Below, piece by piece: positions 24,478 through 35,039 of a DNA stretch of 64,000 nucleotides. Positions within the stretch are counted from its first letter, which is position 1, and the number at the start of each line of letters is the position of its first letter. The stretch is from Leptodactylus fallax (taxonomy: Eukaryota; Chordata; Amphibia; Anura; Leptodactylidae). Location of the stretch: positions 620,001 to 684,000 of the forward strand of contig CAMRHE010000355.1 of assembly GCA_947044405.1 (NCBI GenBank). The letters run 5' to 3'. The notes under the pieces were generated by a model. That model had not been told where the DNA came from. It made no database searches and saw only the letters and a program-made list of their open reading frames with translations. The position numbers were made by a program, and so were the translations under genes.

Positions 24478-24718
24478 GGGTGGGTTCACACCTGCGCTTC
24501 AGTCCGTCCGTTGCCAATCCGAGTGAAAATCTCGGCGAATGGGATTGGCATCGGATACAGACAGGTCAGCGACGCATTGGTTAAAAACCCATTCATTTGA
24601 ATGGGTTTTTAAAGCAATGCGAGGGTGTCCGATTGCACCCTCTGCACTGCGAATCCTTTTTTTTTCGTCGGAAACAAAGTTGGACATGCAGGACTTCGTG
24701 TCCGAGGAAAAAAAAACG
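24478..24718. mobile_element. 241-bp insert flanked by a perfect 46-bp duplication
   Basis: The 46 bases at 24432-24477 are repeated without change at 24719-24764. The insert starts GGGTGGGTTCACACC, like the short elements elsewhere in the window, and ends in an A run. It contains a hairpin with arms TTAAAAACCCATTCA and TGAATGGGTTTTTAA near 24582-24613, extended by CGCATTG / CAATGCG. Confidence 0.8.
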
Positions 24719-25430
24719 GTGATATGACTGAATATTTAAGGTCCTGTGAACTGCTATTCACTAATACAGGTCATACATAGCTTGGTTGCTATGAAAACCT
24801 GTGTGCCTGAGGAGAGTAAGCGCCTGCAAGCTGTTATTGGCTGATAAGGGACATGTGACCGTGTGTATGGCAGTTGGAATACGAGTGAAAGACTTGCAGG
24901 CTTGTATAGACTAATGCTGGTCATTTTTTGGGAATACTGTACCTCTGGAACGGTACGTCCAAGAGAGCTGAGACCCAGTCTATAATATTCCCGGACACCT
25001 GATGTACATGTGTGCCAAATTTGGTGAGGATCGGTCCAGTCGTTTGGTCACGCATAAAGAACAGACAGACAGACAGGAACTCATTTTTATATATATAAGA
25101 GATTAGTGTCTTCACACCTGGCGTCTGTCAATATAGGTTTATGTTGGAGACAAACATTTTGTGTCTATGAATATCTGTTCTTTCCTGAACTGATTGCCAT
25201 TTTTCTGCTATTTTGCTATGCCATAGGGCATCAATGGTGTCTGGCAGATCCTACTGACTATATTGAGTCCACGGAGTTTCTGTCTGGGACCTGGCATTTA
25301 CTGGAAAAAACAGCACACTGCACTATTTTGTCTGGCAGTTTTTACTTGTTCTTCAACAGAGCCTCAATGCTGATGTGAACACAACCTAAACTGAATGAAA
25401 ACTTCTAAATGTGTCACATGGAGTACTTAC

Positions 25431-25516
25431 AGTAGGTCTTTCATGTTTCCATTTCTCCTTCATGTCTGAAGCTTCCATTTCTGGTGGAGATATGTTCATT
25501 CTATTGGGGATGAATT
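25431..25516 (-). CDS. topaz1: topaz1 exon 7
   Basis: 86 bp, with acceptor GAATTTTAG|AATTC and donor CCTACT|GTAAGTAC. Phase 1 in, phase 0 out. It encodes 28 full codons including SPPEMEASDMKEKWKHERPT, and leads directly into the zinc-finger exon. The other two frames stop within the exon. Confidence 0.77.
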
Positions 25517-25674
25517 CTAAAATTCACAAAAGTAGAATCACATCAGTTTATTGGAAAAAAAACTACAATGCAGATCAGCAAAATGGATATATTATGGGTG
25601 ACATTGTATCAGCATTGCATATCAGCAATACAGATGACTATTACTCTGGTCTTTATTGACTACTGTATTCTTAC

Positions 25675-25790
25675 CATGCATCCACGGTTGAGGCCTATTT
25701 AGTACTGAAGATTCAGTTTTCGAATGATGGAAAATGGGCTGTGGAGGCCAAAGTACCTGCTGACTAGGCAAGACTTCTCCAAACAGTGGA
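25675..25790 (-). CDS. topaz1: topaz1 exon 6
   Basis: 116 bp, with acceptor TTTCCATAG|TCC and donor GCATG|GTAAGA. Only one frame is open, and it is the one demanded by exon 5 (AG+T gives Ser). It encodes 38 codons, proline- and histidine-rich, beginning PLFGEVLPSQQVLWPP and ending RPQPWMH. The intron to exon 7 is only 158 bp. Confidence 0.75.
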
Positions 25791-26200
25791 CTATGGAAAC
25801 ATTAAAAACAGAAAGTGTATTAAATAAGGAAAAAAGCAATGCAAGTAAAACAGCTTAAGCTGTTGCTAAGGAAAATTTGTACTCTGTTCTCTTTGCTCAG
25901 AAACAATGGATATAAAGCAGCGTTTCCAACTTTTTTTTGTACCAAGGACCACTTTACAGGCCAGTTTTCCAGTGGCCTCTCGGGGGCAGCGATTATTTGG
26001 CTCAATTAAATATACACTTTTATTTTTTTTATTACATTTACCTATACTTTATTAAGGGAGATCTCTCCGTATCATAGCTTATTGGTGATATGGACAACTC
26101 CCTTAATAAAAAGTATGGATAGGGCATGGGCCCTCACTCAATTAGGGGTGATTTGGAGAGAGGTCACTTAAAGTATGGTTAGGTCAGGGATGACCATCAC
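25791..26200. other. topaz1: intron 5 next to exon 6, nothing clear
   Basis: AT-rich, then a low-complexity GGGGGCA-containing stretch leading into the minisatellite. Confidence 0.35.
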
Positions 26201-26545
26201 TCAGGGGGCACTATTACTGTAATAGTGCCCCTCCACAGGTAACATTATCTGTGTGTGTTTCTGGGGACTATTACCTGTGGGGGGGGCACTACGAGGGCAC
26301 TAGTACATTAATAGTGTCCCACCAGTTAATGACGTCACGTGTGTGGGGGTGGACTTAACTGTAGGAGGGGGGCAGTATAACAGTAACAGTTCCCCCCACA
26401 GGTACGTTTTTAACTGGGGGCACTTACTGTAATAGTGCCCCCCCCCAGGTGATATTACCTGTGTGTGGGGACTATAACCTGTGGGGTGCACTAGTACGAT
26501 TCTATTACAGTAATAATGCCCCCCAGTTAATTACCTGTGGATGTG
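26200..26545. repeat. degenerate minisatellite rich in TAATAGTGCCCC
   Basis: ACTGTAATAGTGCCCC, AGGTAATATTACCTGTGTGTG and GGGGACTATTACCTGTGGG motifs recur in both orientations over about 340 bp, with a spacing near 100 bp. The inverted pieces could form several hairpins. Confidence 0.65.
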
Positions 26546-26554
26546 GGGGGAGAC

Positions 26555-27027
26555 TTAAAAGGTAGTCTATCATTGGGGAAACATGTATTTAACTGAAGCC
26601 ACGTTGGAATAGCCTTTATAAAGGCTATTCTACTCCTACCGTTACTTCTCTTCGCCGCCGTTTGTCCAAAAAAGCAGTACACTCATGTAGGAAAAGAAAG
26701 AAAAACGGCCGACGGAGCATGCGCCATCGGCTCAGTCTGAACCCGAAGTGACAGGGCCGACAGCGCATGCACGCTGTGAAACGAAGAGCAGAAGATGCAG
26801 GGAGTGGAAGAAGCAGTGCTAGAGGCGGGAACAGGGGATGACAGTGTGATCGGAGCACAAGGGGAACCCCCCTGAGCATCATTTGCATATGCTAATAAAA
26901 CCTTTTTTGGACAAAACGGCAGCGAGGAGAAGAGAGAGGTAGGAGTAGAATAGCCTTTATAAAAGGCTATTCCAACGTGACTTCAGTTAAAAACAAACAT
27001 GTTTCCCCAATGATAGACTCCCTTTAA
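26555..27027. mobile_element. foldback/MITE-type element with ~120-bp inverted repeats
   Basis: The left arm from TTAAAAGGTAGTCTATCATT and the right arm, inverse of TTAAAGGGAGTCTATCATT, pair for about 120 bp through GGAATAGCC and GCCGTTTTGTCC-type blocks. Each arm contains its own palindrome; the left is the perfect 24-mer built from GAATAGCCTTTA and its complement. The 220-bp centre is CpG-rich and non-coding. Confidence 0.85.
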
Positions 27028-27419
27028 CTACAGGTTGGGCTCTATTTCAGTTATAGGGCCCCTTCCTCCAAGTTCATAACATTACCTGTGTGTGTGAGGG
27101 GACTTAACTTGGGGGGTAGATGGATCTGTATATAAGTGTAATACAGAGGCAGTATATAAGCCTCGTTCGGATGTCTGAAAATTAAGAGGACTTCATTTTG
27201 TGGCAGCCTGCATTTCGCCACTGATTAGGCCCAAATGAATGGACTTAAATCAGCAAGAAGTCTTAAGCCACAGACTCTGACAAGATAGAGCGGAACACAT
27301 TTTTCAACATCCTGCTCCAATCTCTACCTCCCTTTGAAAACAATTGGAGGCAGAATGAGGGTTGGATCTGCCACTGATATTGGGTCAAAATCCGTGTGAA
27401 TGGGGCCTAATACTGTTAA
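27028..27419. other. no gene; short-repeat-like sequence
   Basis: AAATCAGCAAGAAG, GGGGCCTAATAC and TGAATGGGGCC motifs suggest another short GTTCACAC-type element at about 27180-27410, but its ends are unclear. Confidence 0.3.
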
Positions 27420-27737
27420 TAGTGAAATGAACGCACTATTATACATAGTACATAGTCATTGGTCATGTGATGTACAGATAGGTGCACAGCTTGTTATAGT
27501 CACAGAACAGTAATCAGACATCTGCCTGGTAATGAGCCGTGCAACTGTGTGCATCACATGACCATGGACTGATTTTTATTTATCGGAATAAAGCAGAATG
27601 AATGACAGTAAGCAGAGATCTAGAAGAAAAAAAAAAACTTGAGGAATTGATACAGAAAGTATATTGGAAAATATATTTTCATTAAACAGTAACATTTGTC
27701 TCAATATTGATCTAAAACTCGACAACCCCTTTAAACC
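27420..27737. repeat. relative of the TTAAAGGGG-ended element that hosts Tc1 D
   Basis: The right end TCTCAATATTGAT....CTCGACAACCCCTTTAA and the preceding GAGGAATTGATACAG match the right end of the element at 31450-33269. The left end is not clear. Confidence 0.55.
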
Positions 27738-28364
27738 TGCGCTGTACTTTTAAATTGAGCAGATTTAAAGCTCCTGCCGTCTTGCAGATGCGGGTTATAA
27801 TTCCTTTCCAAGTCACAAAGCACTCAGATAGCAACATGCAATAAACAGAAAGTAACAGAGGTGCTGCCTCTATTGGACCTGCCCATGATGTGAATGCTGA
27901 TGCCTTCTGACACTGCAGAGGTGCTTTATCTGAGCAGACCCACACCATCTCTGCCACTAAATGTCCTCCCATGAATTCCCTGCTTACTGTACAGAACTGA
28001 AAAAATAAATAAAATGTGTAAAAGTCTCACAGAAGAGGTGTTTTATGACCTCATGGGATAAATGTTATATGAAAATCCATACATACAAAAAAAAAAGTGG
28101 TATGAAAATACAAGTGTAAAAAAAAGCGCACCCACATACATTGTTTTATTGCCATAGCTGACCTGTTTACCAGAATGCTTATGTATCAAATCAGCCGACA
28201 GAAAAGAGGAAACCCATTTTAACTTTTTTTTTTTTTTTTTTTTAACGGCCAACAGTTTAAAGAAAAAAAACGAAGAACAAAAAAAGATTTTAAAAAATTA
28301 GTTAAATCACCTACCCCAAACTTAGTAATATGGTGGTGATAGTTGAATGAGTACACAACAGTAG
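27738..28364. other. topaz1: intron 5, nothing recognised
   Basis: AT-rich, with poly-A near 28087-28098 and poly-T near 28225-28244. The minus-strand frame 27712-27972 is probably chance. Confidence 0.35.
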
Positions 28365-29325
28365 TACCGTATTTTTTGGACTATAAAGACGCACTTTTCT
28401 CCACCCAAATTTGGGAGGAAAATGGGGGTGCGTCATAATCCGAATGTGGGTGTTGGGGGGGGGGGGGGGCCAGAGGAGTGGGGTTGCAGCATTGCCCCAC
28501 TCCTGCTGGTTTCCTGTAGTGGGAGGAGTAGGACGAAGTGCGGGCCCTGGGCTTGGGGGAGAGGGTGTCCCAGCGAATCCATCCCGGTATCCGCCGTGCT
28601 ATTACGGCGGATGCTGGGTCTGTAAAGATGATGGCAGCCGCTCTGCTGCAGTGCAGTATGCCATAGCTACCGGATCTCTGCTGTAATGTACAGCACAGAC
28701 CTGGAGCTAATGCCTGGCATTACTACTTCAAAGGTACGGGACCGGCCCCTGGGGCTACTTTTATACTTTAGGGGGGGCTTTGAAGTTGCAGGCTGGCTCC
28801 CCAGCAGCGAGATAGTGGGAGCCGACCTGTTCCTGTGACAGCCAGGAGCCTAAATGAAGGTTCTCAGGCTTGTCATAGTAATATTACTATTGCGGCTGAT
28901 CTATGACCAGCCTCAATAGTAATGTGCAGTCTATGGGACTTGCAATCAAATGATTGCAGGTTCAAGCCCCCTAGGGGGAGCTAATATATATATAAAAAAA
29001 AAAAAAAGTCAAAAAGGTGCCGAACCGCCGTTTTTTTTCCGCTGTTTCACCTCCGATTTGAATAAAAAGTGATCTAAGCAATAGATATTCCCCAAAATGG
29101 TATAACTAAAAAGTACATCTGGCCCTGCAAAAAAGGATGCCCTATGCATCCCAGTACAGCTGCAGGGCCACCTGTCAGTGTGGCCTTACAGCTGTTGCAA
29201 AAGTACAACTCCCAGATAAATATTTTACCATTTTTTGCTTCAAAATTTTTTTCCCCTATTTTCCTCCTCTAAAACCTAGGTGCATCTTATGGTCCAGTGC
29301 ATCTTATAGTCCGAAAAATACAGTA
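28365..29325. mobile_element. non-autonomous DNA element, TIR TACCGTATTTTTTGGACTAT
   Basis: Left TACCGTATTTTTTGGACTAT and right, inverse of TACTGTATTTTTCGGACTAT, bound 961 bp flanked by TA-rich DNA. The interior is GC-rich (28440-28900), with GCAATCAAATGATTGC palindrome and AAGCCCCCTAGGGGG near 28945-28975. Further copies lie at 39828-42496 and, inverted, at about 50690-50985. No transposase. Confidence 0.78.
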
Positions 29326-29330
29326 TATTT

Positions 29331-29358
29331 GTAATGTAATGTAATGTAATGTAATGTA
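29331..29358. repeat. (GTAAT)n pentanucleotide microsatellite
   Basis: About five to six GTAAT units directly follow the TIR element. Confidence 0.9.
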
Positions 29359-29496
29359 TGTCACTTTTGTAGATTTGGAGAATAACTGACATCTCATGTA
29401 AATGAGGCAGTTAATGCACTGGGGGTCCCACTATCTTCTCCTGGCTGTACTACCCTGTGCACTAAGAGTTAATCCTCCCACTGCTAAGACCACCTA

Positions 29497-31082
29497 CAGT
29501 GAGGAAAAAATGTAGTCAGCCACCAATTGTGCAAGTTCTGTCACTTATAAAGATGAGAGAGGCCTGTAATTGACATCATAGGTAGACCTCAACTATGAGA
29601 GACAAAATGAGAAAACAAATCTAGAAAATCACATTGTCTGATTTTTTTTTTAAGAATTTATTTGCAAATTATGGGTGGAAAATAAGTATTTGGTCAATAA
29701 ATGTTCATCTCAATACTTTGTTATATATCCTTTGTTGGCAATGACAGAGGTCAAACGTTTTCTGTAAGTCTTCACAAGGTTGGCACACACTGTTGCTGGT
29801 ATGTTGGCCCATTCCTCCATGCAGATCTCCTCTAGAGCAGTGATGTTTTGGGGCTGTCGCTGGGCAACACGGACTTTCAACTCCCTCCAAAGGTTTTCTA
29901 TGGGGTTGAGATCTGGAGACTGGCTAGGCCACTCCAGGACCTTGAAATGCTTCTTACGAAGCCACTTCTTCGTTGCCCTGGCGGTGTGCTTGGGATCATT
30001 GTCATGCTGAAAGACCCAGCCACGTTTCATCTTCAATGCCTTTGCTGATGGAAGGAGGTTTGCACTCAGAATCTCATGATACATGGCCCCATTCATTCTT
30101 TCATGTACACGGATCAGTCGTCCTGGTCCCTTTGCAGAGAAACAGCCCCAAAGCATGATGTTGCCACCCCCATGCTTCACAGTAGGTATGGTGTTCTTTG
30201 GATGCAACTCAGCATTCACTCTCCTCTAAACACAACGAGTTATGTTTCTACCAAACCGTTCTACTTTGGTTCCATCTGACCATATGACATTCTCCCAATA
30301 CTCTTCTGGAACATCCAAATGCTCTCTAGCAAACTTCAGATGGGCCCGGATATGTACTGGCTTAAGCAGGGGGACACGTCTGGCACTGCAAGAGTCCCTG
30401 GCGGCGAAGTGTGTTACTGACGGTAGCCTTTGTTACGTTAGTCCCAGCTTTCTGCATGTCATTCACTAGGTCCCCCCGTGTGGTTCTGGGATTTTTGCTC
30501 ACCGTTCTTGTGATCATTTTGACCCCACGGGGTGAGATCTTGCGTGGAGCCCCTGATCGAGGGAGATTATCAGTGGTCTTGTATGTCTTTCATTTTCTAA
30601 TTATTGCTCCCACAGTTGATTTCTTCACACCAAGCTGCTTGCCTATTGCAGATTCAGTCTTCCCAGCCTGGTGCAGGTCTACAATTTTGTTTCTGGTGTC
30701 CTTCCACAGCTCTTTGATCTTCACCATAGTGGAGTTTGGAGTGTGACTGTTTGAGGTTGTGGACAGGTGTCTTTTATACTGATAATGTCAAACAGGTGCC
30801 ATTACTACAGGTAATGAGTGGAGGACAGAGGAGCCTCTTAAAGAAGAAGTTACAGGTCTGTGAGCCAGAAATCTTGTTGTTTGTAGGTGACCAAATACTT
30901 ATTTTCCACCATAATTTGCAAATAAATTCTTAAAAAATAAGACAAATGTGATTTTCTGGATTTGTTTTCTCATTTTGTCTCTCATAGTTGAGGTCTACCT
31001 ATGATGTCAATTACAGGCCTCATCTTTTTAAGTGGGAGAACTTGCACAATTGGTGGCTGACTAAATTCTTTTCCCCTCACTG
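29497..31082 (-). mobile_element. Tc1/mariner element C, same family as B
   Basis: The left end CAGTGAGGAAAAAATGTAGT and the mirrored right end at 31082 are flanked by TA (29495-29496 and 31083-31084). Internal sequence is nearly colinear with element B but reversed, about 1.59 kb. Confidence 0.93.
29710..30727 (-). pseudogene. Tc1 transposase of element C, lightly damaged
   Basis: The start ATG lies at 30727-30725. The last 169 codons (30219-29710) are open, from [20 protein letters not shown] to the natural end GYITKY, with QHDNDPKHT and [11 protein letters not shown] (34 residues between Asp and Glu). A Trp codon just upstream of NAELHP has become TAG near 30226, and another Trp is TGA near 30593. 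Fewer defects than element B, so it is younger or better kept. Confidence 0.9.
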
Positions 31083-31595
31083 TATCTACCTAAGCAGCAA
31101 AAGCAGTGGTCCCAGAGCTGAAGGCTCACCCCCAAATGCACAAACTGCCTAACTTGCATAAGACTTCAAAGGTTGTTTTTCTCCAAGTCTTTATAAAGTG
31201 AAACATAACAGGAGGTATGATGTTTATCACTGTAATTTGCTGCAATTTCTTTTGGTAGCCCAACAAATAAAATAAGGCTGCTAAATGATATGCCAAAAAA
31301 AAAATCTGGGTAAAGGCTCTCTTTCAGGTCAAGTCATTAAGGGGTTAAACAACATTTTTAAATACATAAATCAAACAGTGAACACAAAAAACAAGCGGAA
31401 GGATACAATATACATTGGGGCACTTCTAGACTGGCATTTAATATACCCCTTAAAGGGGTAGCCAATTTTCAGACCAATATTGAGAGATTTTATTGTTTGT
31501 ATAATGAAAAATTCTAAGATATCTGCTTGGAGTCATTCTACTTTCAGTGAATAAAAACCAGTCCATGTCATGTGATGGGCACACAGGGCAGAGTA

Positions 31596-33163
31596 CAGTC
31601 ATGGCCAAAAGTTTTGAGAATGATACAAATATTAATTTTTACAAAGTCTACTGCTTCAGTTTTACTAATGGCAATTTGCATATACTCCAGAATGTTATAA
31701 AGAGTGATCAGCTTAACAGCAATTACTTGCTAAGTCAATATTTGCCTAGAAAATGAACTTTATCCCCCCAAAACACATTTCAACATCATTGCAGCCCTGC
31801 CTTAAAAGGACCACCTAACATCGTTTCAGTGATTGCTCCATTAACACAGGTGTGGGTGTTGATGAGGACAGGGCTGGAGATCAATCTGTCATGATTAAGT
31901 AAGAATGACACCACTGGACACTTTAAAAGGAGGCTGGTGCTTGCCATCATTGTTTCTCTTCTGTTAACCATGGTTATCTCTAAAGAAACACGTGCAGTCA
32001 TCATTGCACTGCACAAAAATGGCCTAACTGGGAAGAGTATTGCAGCTAGAAAGATTGCACCTCAGTCAACAATCTATCGCATCATCAAGAACTTCAAGGA
32101 GAGAGGTTCCATTGGTGCCAAAAAGGCTCCAGGGCACCCAAGAAAGACCAGCAAGCGGCAGGACCGTCTCTTAAAAGTGTTTCAGCTGTGGGATCGGGCT
32201 ACCAGCAGTGCAGAGCTTGCTGAGGAATGGCAGCAGGCAGGTGTGAGTGCATCTGCACGCACTGTGAGGCGGAGACTCTTGGAGCAAGGCCTGGTCTCAA
32301 GGAGGGCAGCAAAGAAGCCACTTCTCTCCAGAAAAAACATCAGGGACAGACTGATATTCTGCAAAAGGTACAGGGAGTGGACTGCTGAGGACTGGGGTAA
32401 AGTCATTTTCTCTGATGAATCCCCTTTTCGATTGTTTGGAACATCTGGAAAACAGCTTATTCGGAGAAGAGGAGGTGAGCGCTACCACCAGTCTTGTCTC
32501 ATGCCAACTGTAAAGCATCCTGAAACCATTCATGTGTGGGGTTGCTTCTCAGCCAAGGGAATCGGCTCTCTCACAGTCTTGCCTAAAAACACAGCCATGA
32601 ATAAAGAATGGTACCAGAATGTCCTCCAAGAGCAACTTCTCCCAACCGTCCAAGAGCAGTTTGGCGCTCAACAATGCCTTTTCCAGCATGATGGAGCACC
32701 TTGCCATAAAGCAAAGGTGATAACTAAATGGCTCAGGGAACAAAACATAGAGATTTTGGGTCCATGGCCTGGAAACTCCCCAGATCTTAATCCCATTGAG
32801 AACTTGTGGTCAATCATCAAGAGACGGGTGGACAAACAAAAACCAACAAATTCAGACAAAATTAAAGCATTGATTCTGCAAGAATGGACTGCTATCAGTC
32901 AGGATTTGGTCCAGAAGTTGATTGAGAGCATGCCAGGGAGAATTGCAGAGGTCCTGAAGAAGAAGGGTCAACACTGCAAATATTGACTTGCTGCATTAAC
33001 TCATTCTAACTGTCAATATAAGCTTCTGTTACTCATAATATGAATGCAATTATATTTCTGTATGTGAGAAAAACATCTGACAAACACACATAAAAACCAG
33101 AGGGCAGCAGATCATGTGAAAATATAATATTTGTGTCAGTCTCAAAACTTTTGGCCATGACTG
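31596..33163 (+). mobile_element. Tc1/mariner element D with uninterrupted transposase (DD35E)
   Basis: The inverted ends CAGTCATGGCCAAAAGTTTT are almost perfect and flanked by TA (31594-31595 and 33164-33165). AATATTT-GT blocks extend the terminal repeats. Length is 1,568 bp. Clean ends, an intact target duplication and an intact reading frame point to a young insertion. Confidence 0.95.
31970..32989 (+). CDS. Tc1-like transposase, apparently intact, DD35E
   Basis: Cut-and-paste DNA transposase that acts in the nucleus on the terminal repeats. I prefer the start at 31970 (MVISKETRAVIIAL, good ACCATGG context) over the upstream in-frame ATG at 31937, whose 11 residues are hydrophobic. The protein is 338 residues, ending KGQHCKY and a stop. 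An N-terminal helix-turn-helix pair (GLTGKSIAARKIAPQSTIYR, then a second around SAELAEEWQQAGVSASARTV) is joined by GHPRKTSKRQ. Catalytic residues are Asp in FSDESPFRLFG, Asp in FQHDGAPCHKAK and Glu in [12 protein letters not shown] count 35 residues between the last two, one more than classical Tc1, as in the DD35E (Traveler-type) group. No stop or frameshift is seen. Confidence 0.93.
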
Positions 33164-33392
33164 TATACTGTGAAATGACAGAGACCTAGAAAACTGAGGA
33201 ATTGATACAGGAAGTATAAAAGGAAAATTGTGTCTCAATATTGGTATGAAACTGGACAACTCTTTTAAAAAGGAACAATACAAGTCTTAGTACTCTTATT
33301 TTCATTATTTATATTTTCTTTTAATATTTTTTATTACAAGTATTTTGTGATCATTATGGTCTAGCATTTTGTAATTGACTTTTGTTTATATA

Positions 33393-34970
33393 CAGTCATG
33401 GCCGTAAATGTTGGCACCCCTGAAATTTTTCCATGAAAAGTAGTATTTCTCCTAGAAAATTATTGAAATTACACACGTTTTGATATACAAGTTTTATTTC
33501 CTGTGTGTGTACTAGACCGCCGCAAAAAAATAAATAAATAAAAAAATAAAAAATTGGACAGAATTTCACACAAAACTCCAAAAATTGGCTGGGCAAAATT
33601 GTTGGAACCTTTTTAAAATTGTGGGTAAATACCTTGGTTTCAAGCATGTGATGCTCATTCAAACTCACCTGTGGCAAGTAACAGGTGTGGGCAAAAAAAA
33701 CAAAAAAAACAAACAAAACAAAACCTGAAAACAGATAGTGAGAAGTTAACTTAATCTTTGCATTGTGTGCGCCAGAAAGAGAGAAGAGTACAATCTGAGG
33801 ACTTGAGAACCAAAATTGTGGAAAAATATCAACAATCTCCAGAGATCTTGATGTTCCTTTGTCCAAGGTGTGCAACATAAAATCAAGAAGTTTACAACCC
33901 ATGACACTGTAGCTAATCTCTTTTGACATGGACAGAAGAGAAAACTGATGAAAGGTTGTAACACAGGATAGTCCGGATGGTGGATAAGCAGCCCAAGTCA
34001 AGTTCCTAAGAAATTCAAGCTGTCCTGCAGGCTCAGTGTGTCAGCGCAAACTGTCGACATTTGAATGAAACGCTGTGGCAGGAGGACCCCACTACTGACA
34101 GACAAAGGAAGACTGCAGCTTACCAAAATGTACGCGAGTAAGCCAAAATTCTTCTTGGAAAACATCTTGTGGACAGATGAAACAAAGATAGATAGAGCTT
34201 TTTGGTAAAGCACATCATTCTACTGTTTACGGAAAATGGAAAGAGGCCTACAAAGAAAAGAACACAGTACCAACAGTCAAATATGTTCAGGTTCAAAGAT
34301 ATTTTGGGGTTGTTTTGCTGCCTCTGGCACTGGCTGCCTTGACTGTCTGCAAGGCATCATGAAGTCTGAAGATAACCAAAGGATTTTTGGTCTCAATGTA
34401 GGGCCCAGTGACAAAGCTGGGTTTGCGTCTAAGGTCGTGGTTTTTCAGCAGGACAATGACCCCAAAATACTTCAAAAAGCATCCAGAAATGGATGGAAAC
34501 AAAACACTGGAGAGTTCTGAAGTGAAAAGCAATGAGTCCGCATCTAAATCCCATTGAACACCTGTGAAGGAGATCTTAAAATTGCCGTTGGGAGAAGGCA
34601 CCCTTCAAATGAGAGACCTGGAGCAGTTTGCAAAAAAAAAAAAAAAAAAAAAAAAGGCGGTCCAAAATTCCAGTTGAGAGGTGTAACAAGCTTGTTGGTT
34701 ATAACCAGCGATTGATTTCAGATATTTTTTCCCAAAGGGTGTGCAACCGAATATTAAGTTAAGTTGAGGGTGCCAGTAATTTTGTCTGGCCCATTTTTGC
34801 GTGAAATTATATCATTGGCTTTTTTTTTTCATCACTGTTTTTTGTGTTCCAATACACACAAAGGAAACAAACATGTGTATAACAAAACATGTGTAGATGC
34901 AATAATTTCCTGGGAGAAATCCTTCATTTTCTCGAAAAATTTCAGGTGCCAACACTTACAGCCATGACTA
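33393..34970 (+). mobile_element. Tc1/mariner element F, decayed
   Basis: Left CAGTCATGGCCGTAAATGTT and right, inverse of TAGTCATGGCTGTAAGTGTT, at TA flanks (33391-33392 and 34971-34972). Terminal repeats run through GGCACCCCTGAAATTTTTC-type sequence. About 1.58 kb, with a poly-A expansion at 34632-34653. Confidence 0.85.
33760..34740 (+). pseudogene. Tc1 transposase of element F, heavily broken
   Basis: Only a 94-codon stretch is open (34236-34520), with [20 protein letters not shown] and FQQDNDPKI. Then comes a frameshift before a degraded PHLNPIEHL block near 34540. HTH-like sequence upstream carries several stops. Family blocks ([11 protein letters not shown]) link it to element G at 41459-42400. 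Confidence 0.75.
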
Positions 34971-35039
34971 TACTTATTTCTATATATTGATCATTTTGAG
35001 AGACCTAAACATCTTTATATTGTGCTAAATACTTGACAA

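Larger units (their letters stand above)
22951..25104 (+). mobile_element. retroelement-like insertion with GACA-rich tail
   Basis: Starts ACTAGAGGAAGGACCCGGCT. Ends TTTGGTGAGGATCGGTCCAG, then an ACAGACAGACAGACAG tract and a TTTTATATATATAAG tail. Such tails are seen on RTE-like or related retroelements in many animals. Inside, a ~150-bp block (CAGTATAGGTACAGTC...) occurs twice (about 23045 and 24350), so the body is partly tandem. No long open frame. It sits in the right TIR of the surrounding element and is itself interrupted twice. Confidence 0.55.
22175..25128. mobile_element. TIR element (~60-70 bp TIRs) split by a nested insertion
   Basis: The left end reads ACAGACGCCAGGTGTGAAGA, followed by TTATATAAAATTTAACC and AACAAGTC-TCAAG. 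The same sequence occurs inverted on the right, in two pieces: 22903-22948 and 25105-25128. They are separated by about 2.15 kb of other sequence inserted in the right TIR. The element proper is about 800 bp, with no open frame. Confidence 0.75.
31450..33269. mobile_element. small TIR element (TTAAAGGGG ends) hosting Tc1 D
   Basis: Left TTAAAGGGGTAGCCAATTTT plus CAATATTGAGAG, and right the inverse TCTCAATATTGG... CTCTTTTAAA, bound about 250 bp of element split by the Tc1 copy at 31596-33163. Confidence 0.6.

Noticed and set aside
33396..34001. 201-codon minus-strand frame
   Set aside because: Lies antisense to Tc1 element F and shows no transposase motif; chance frame.
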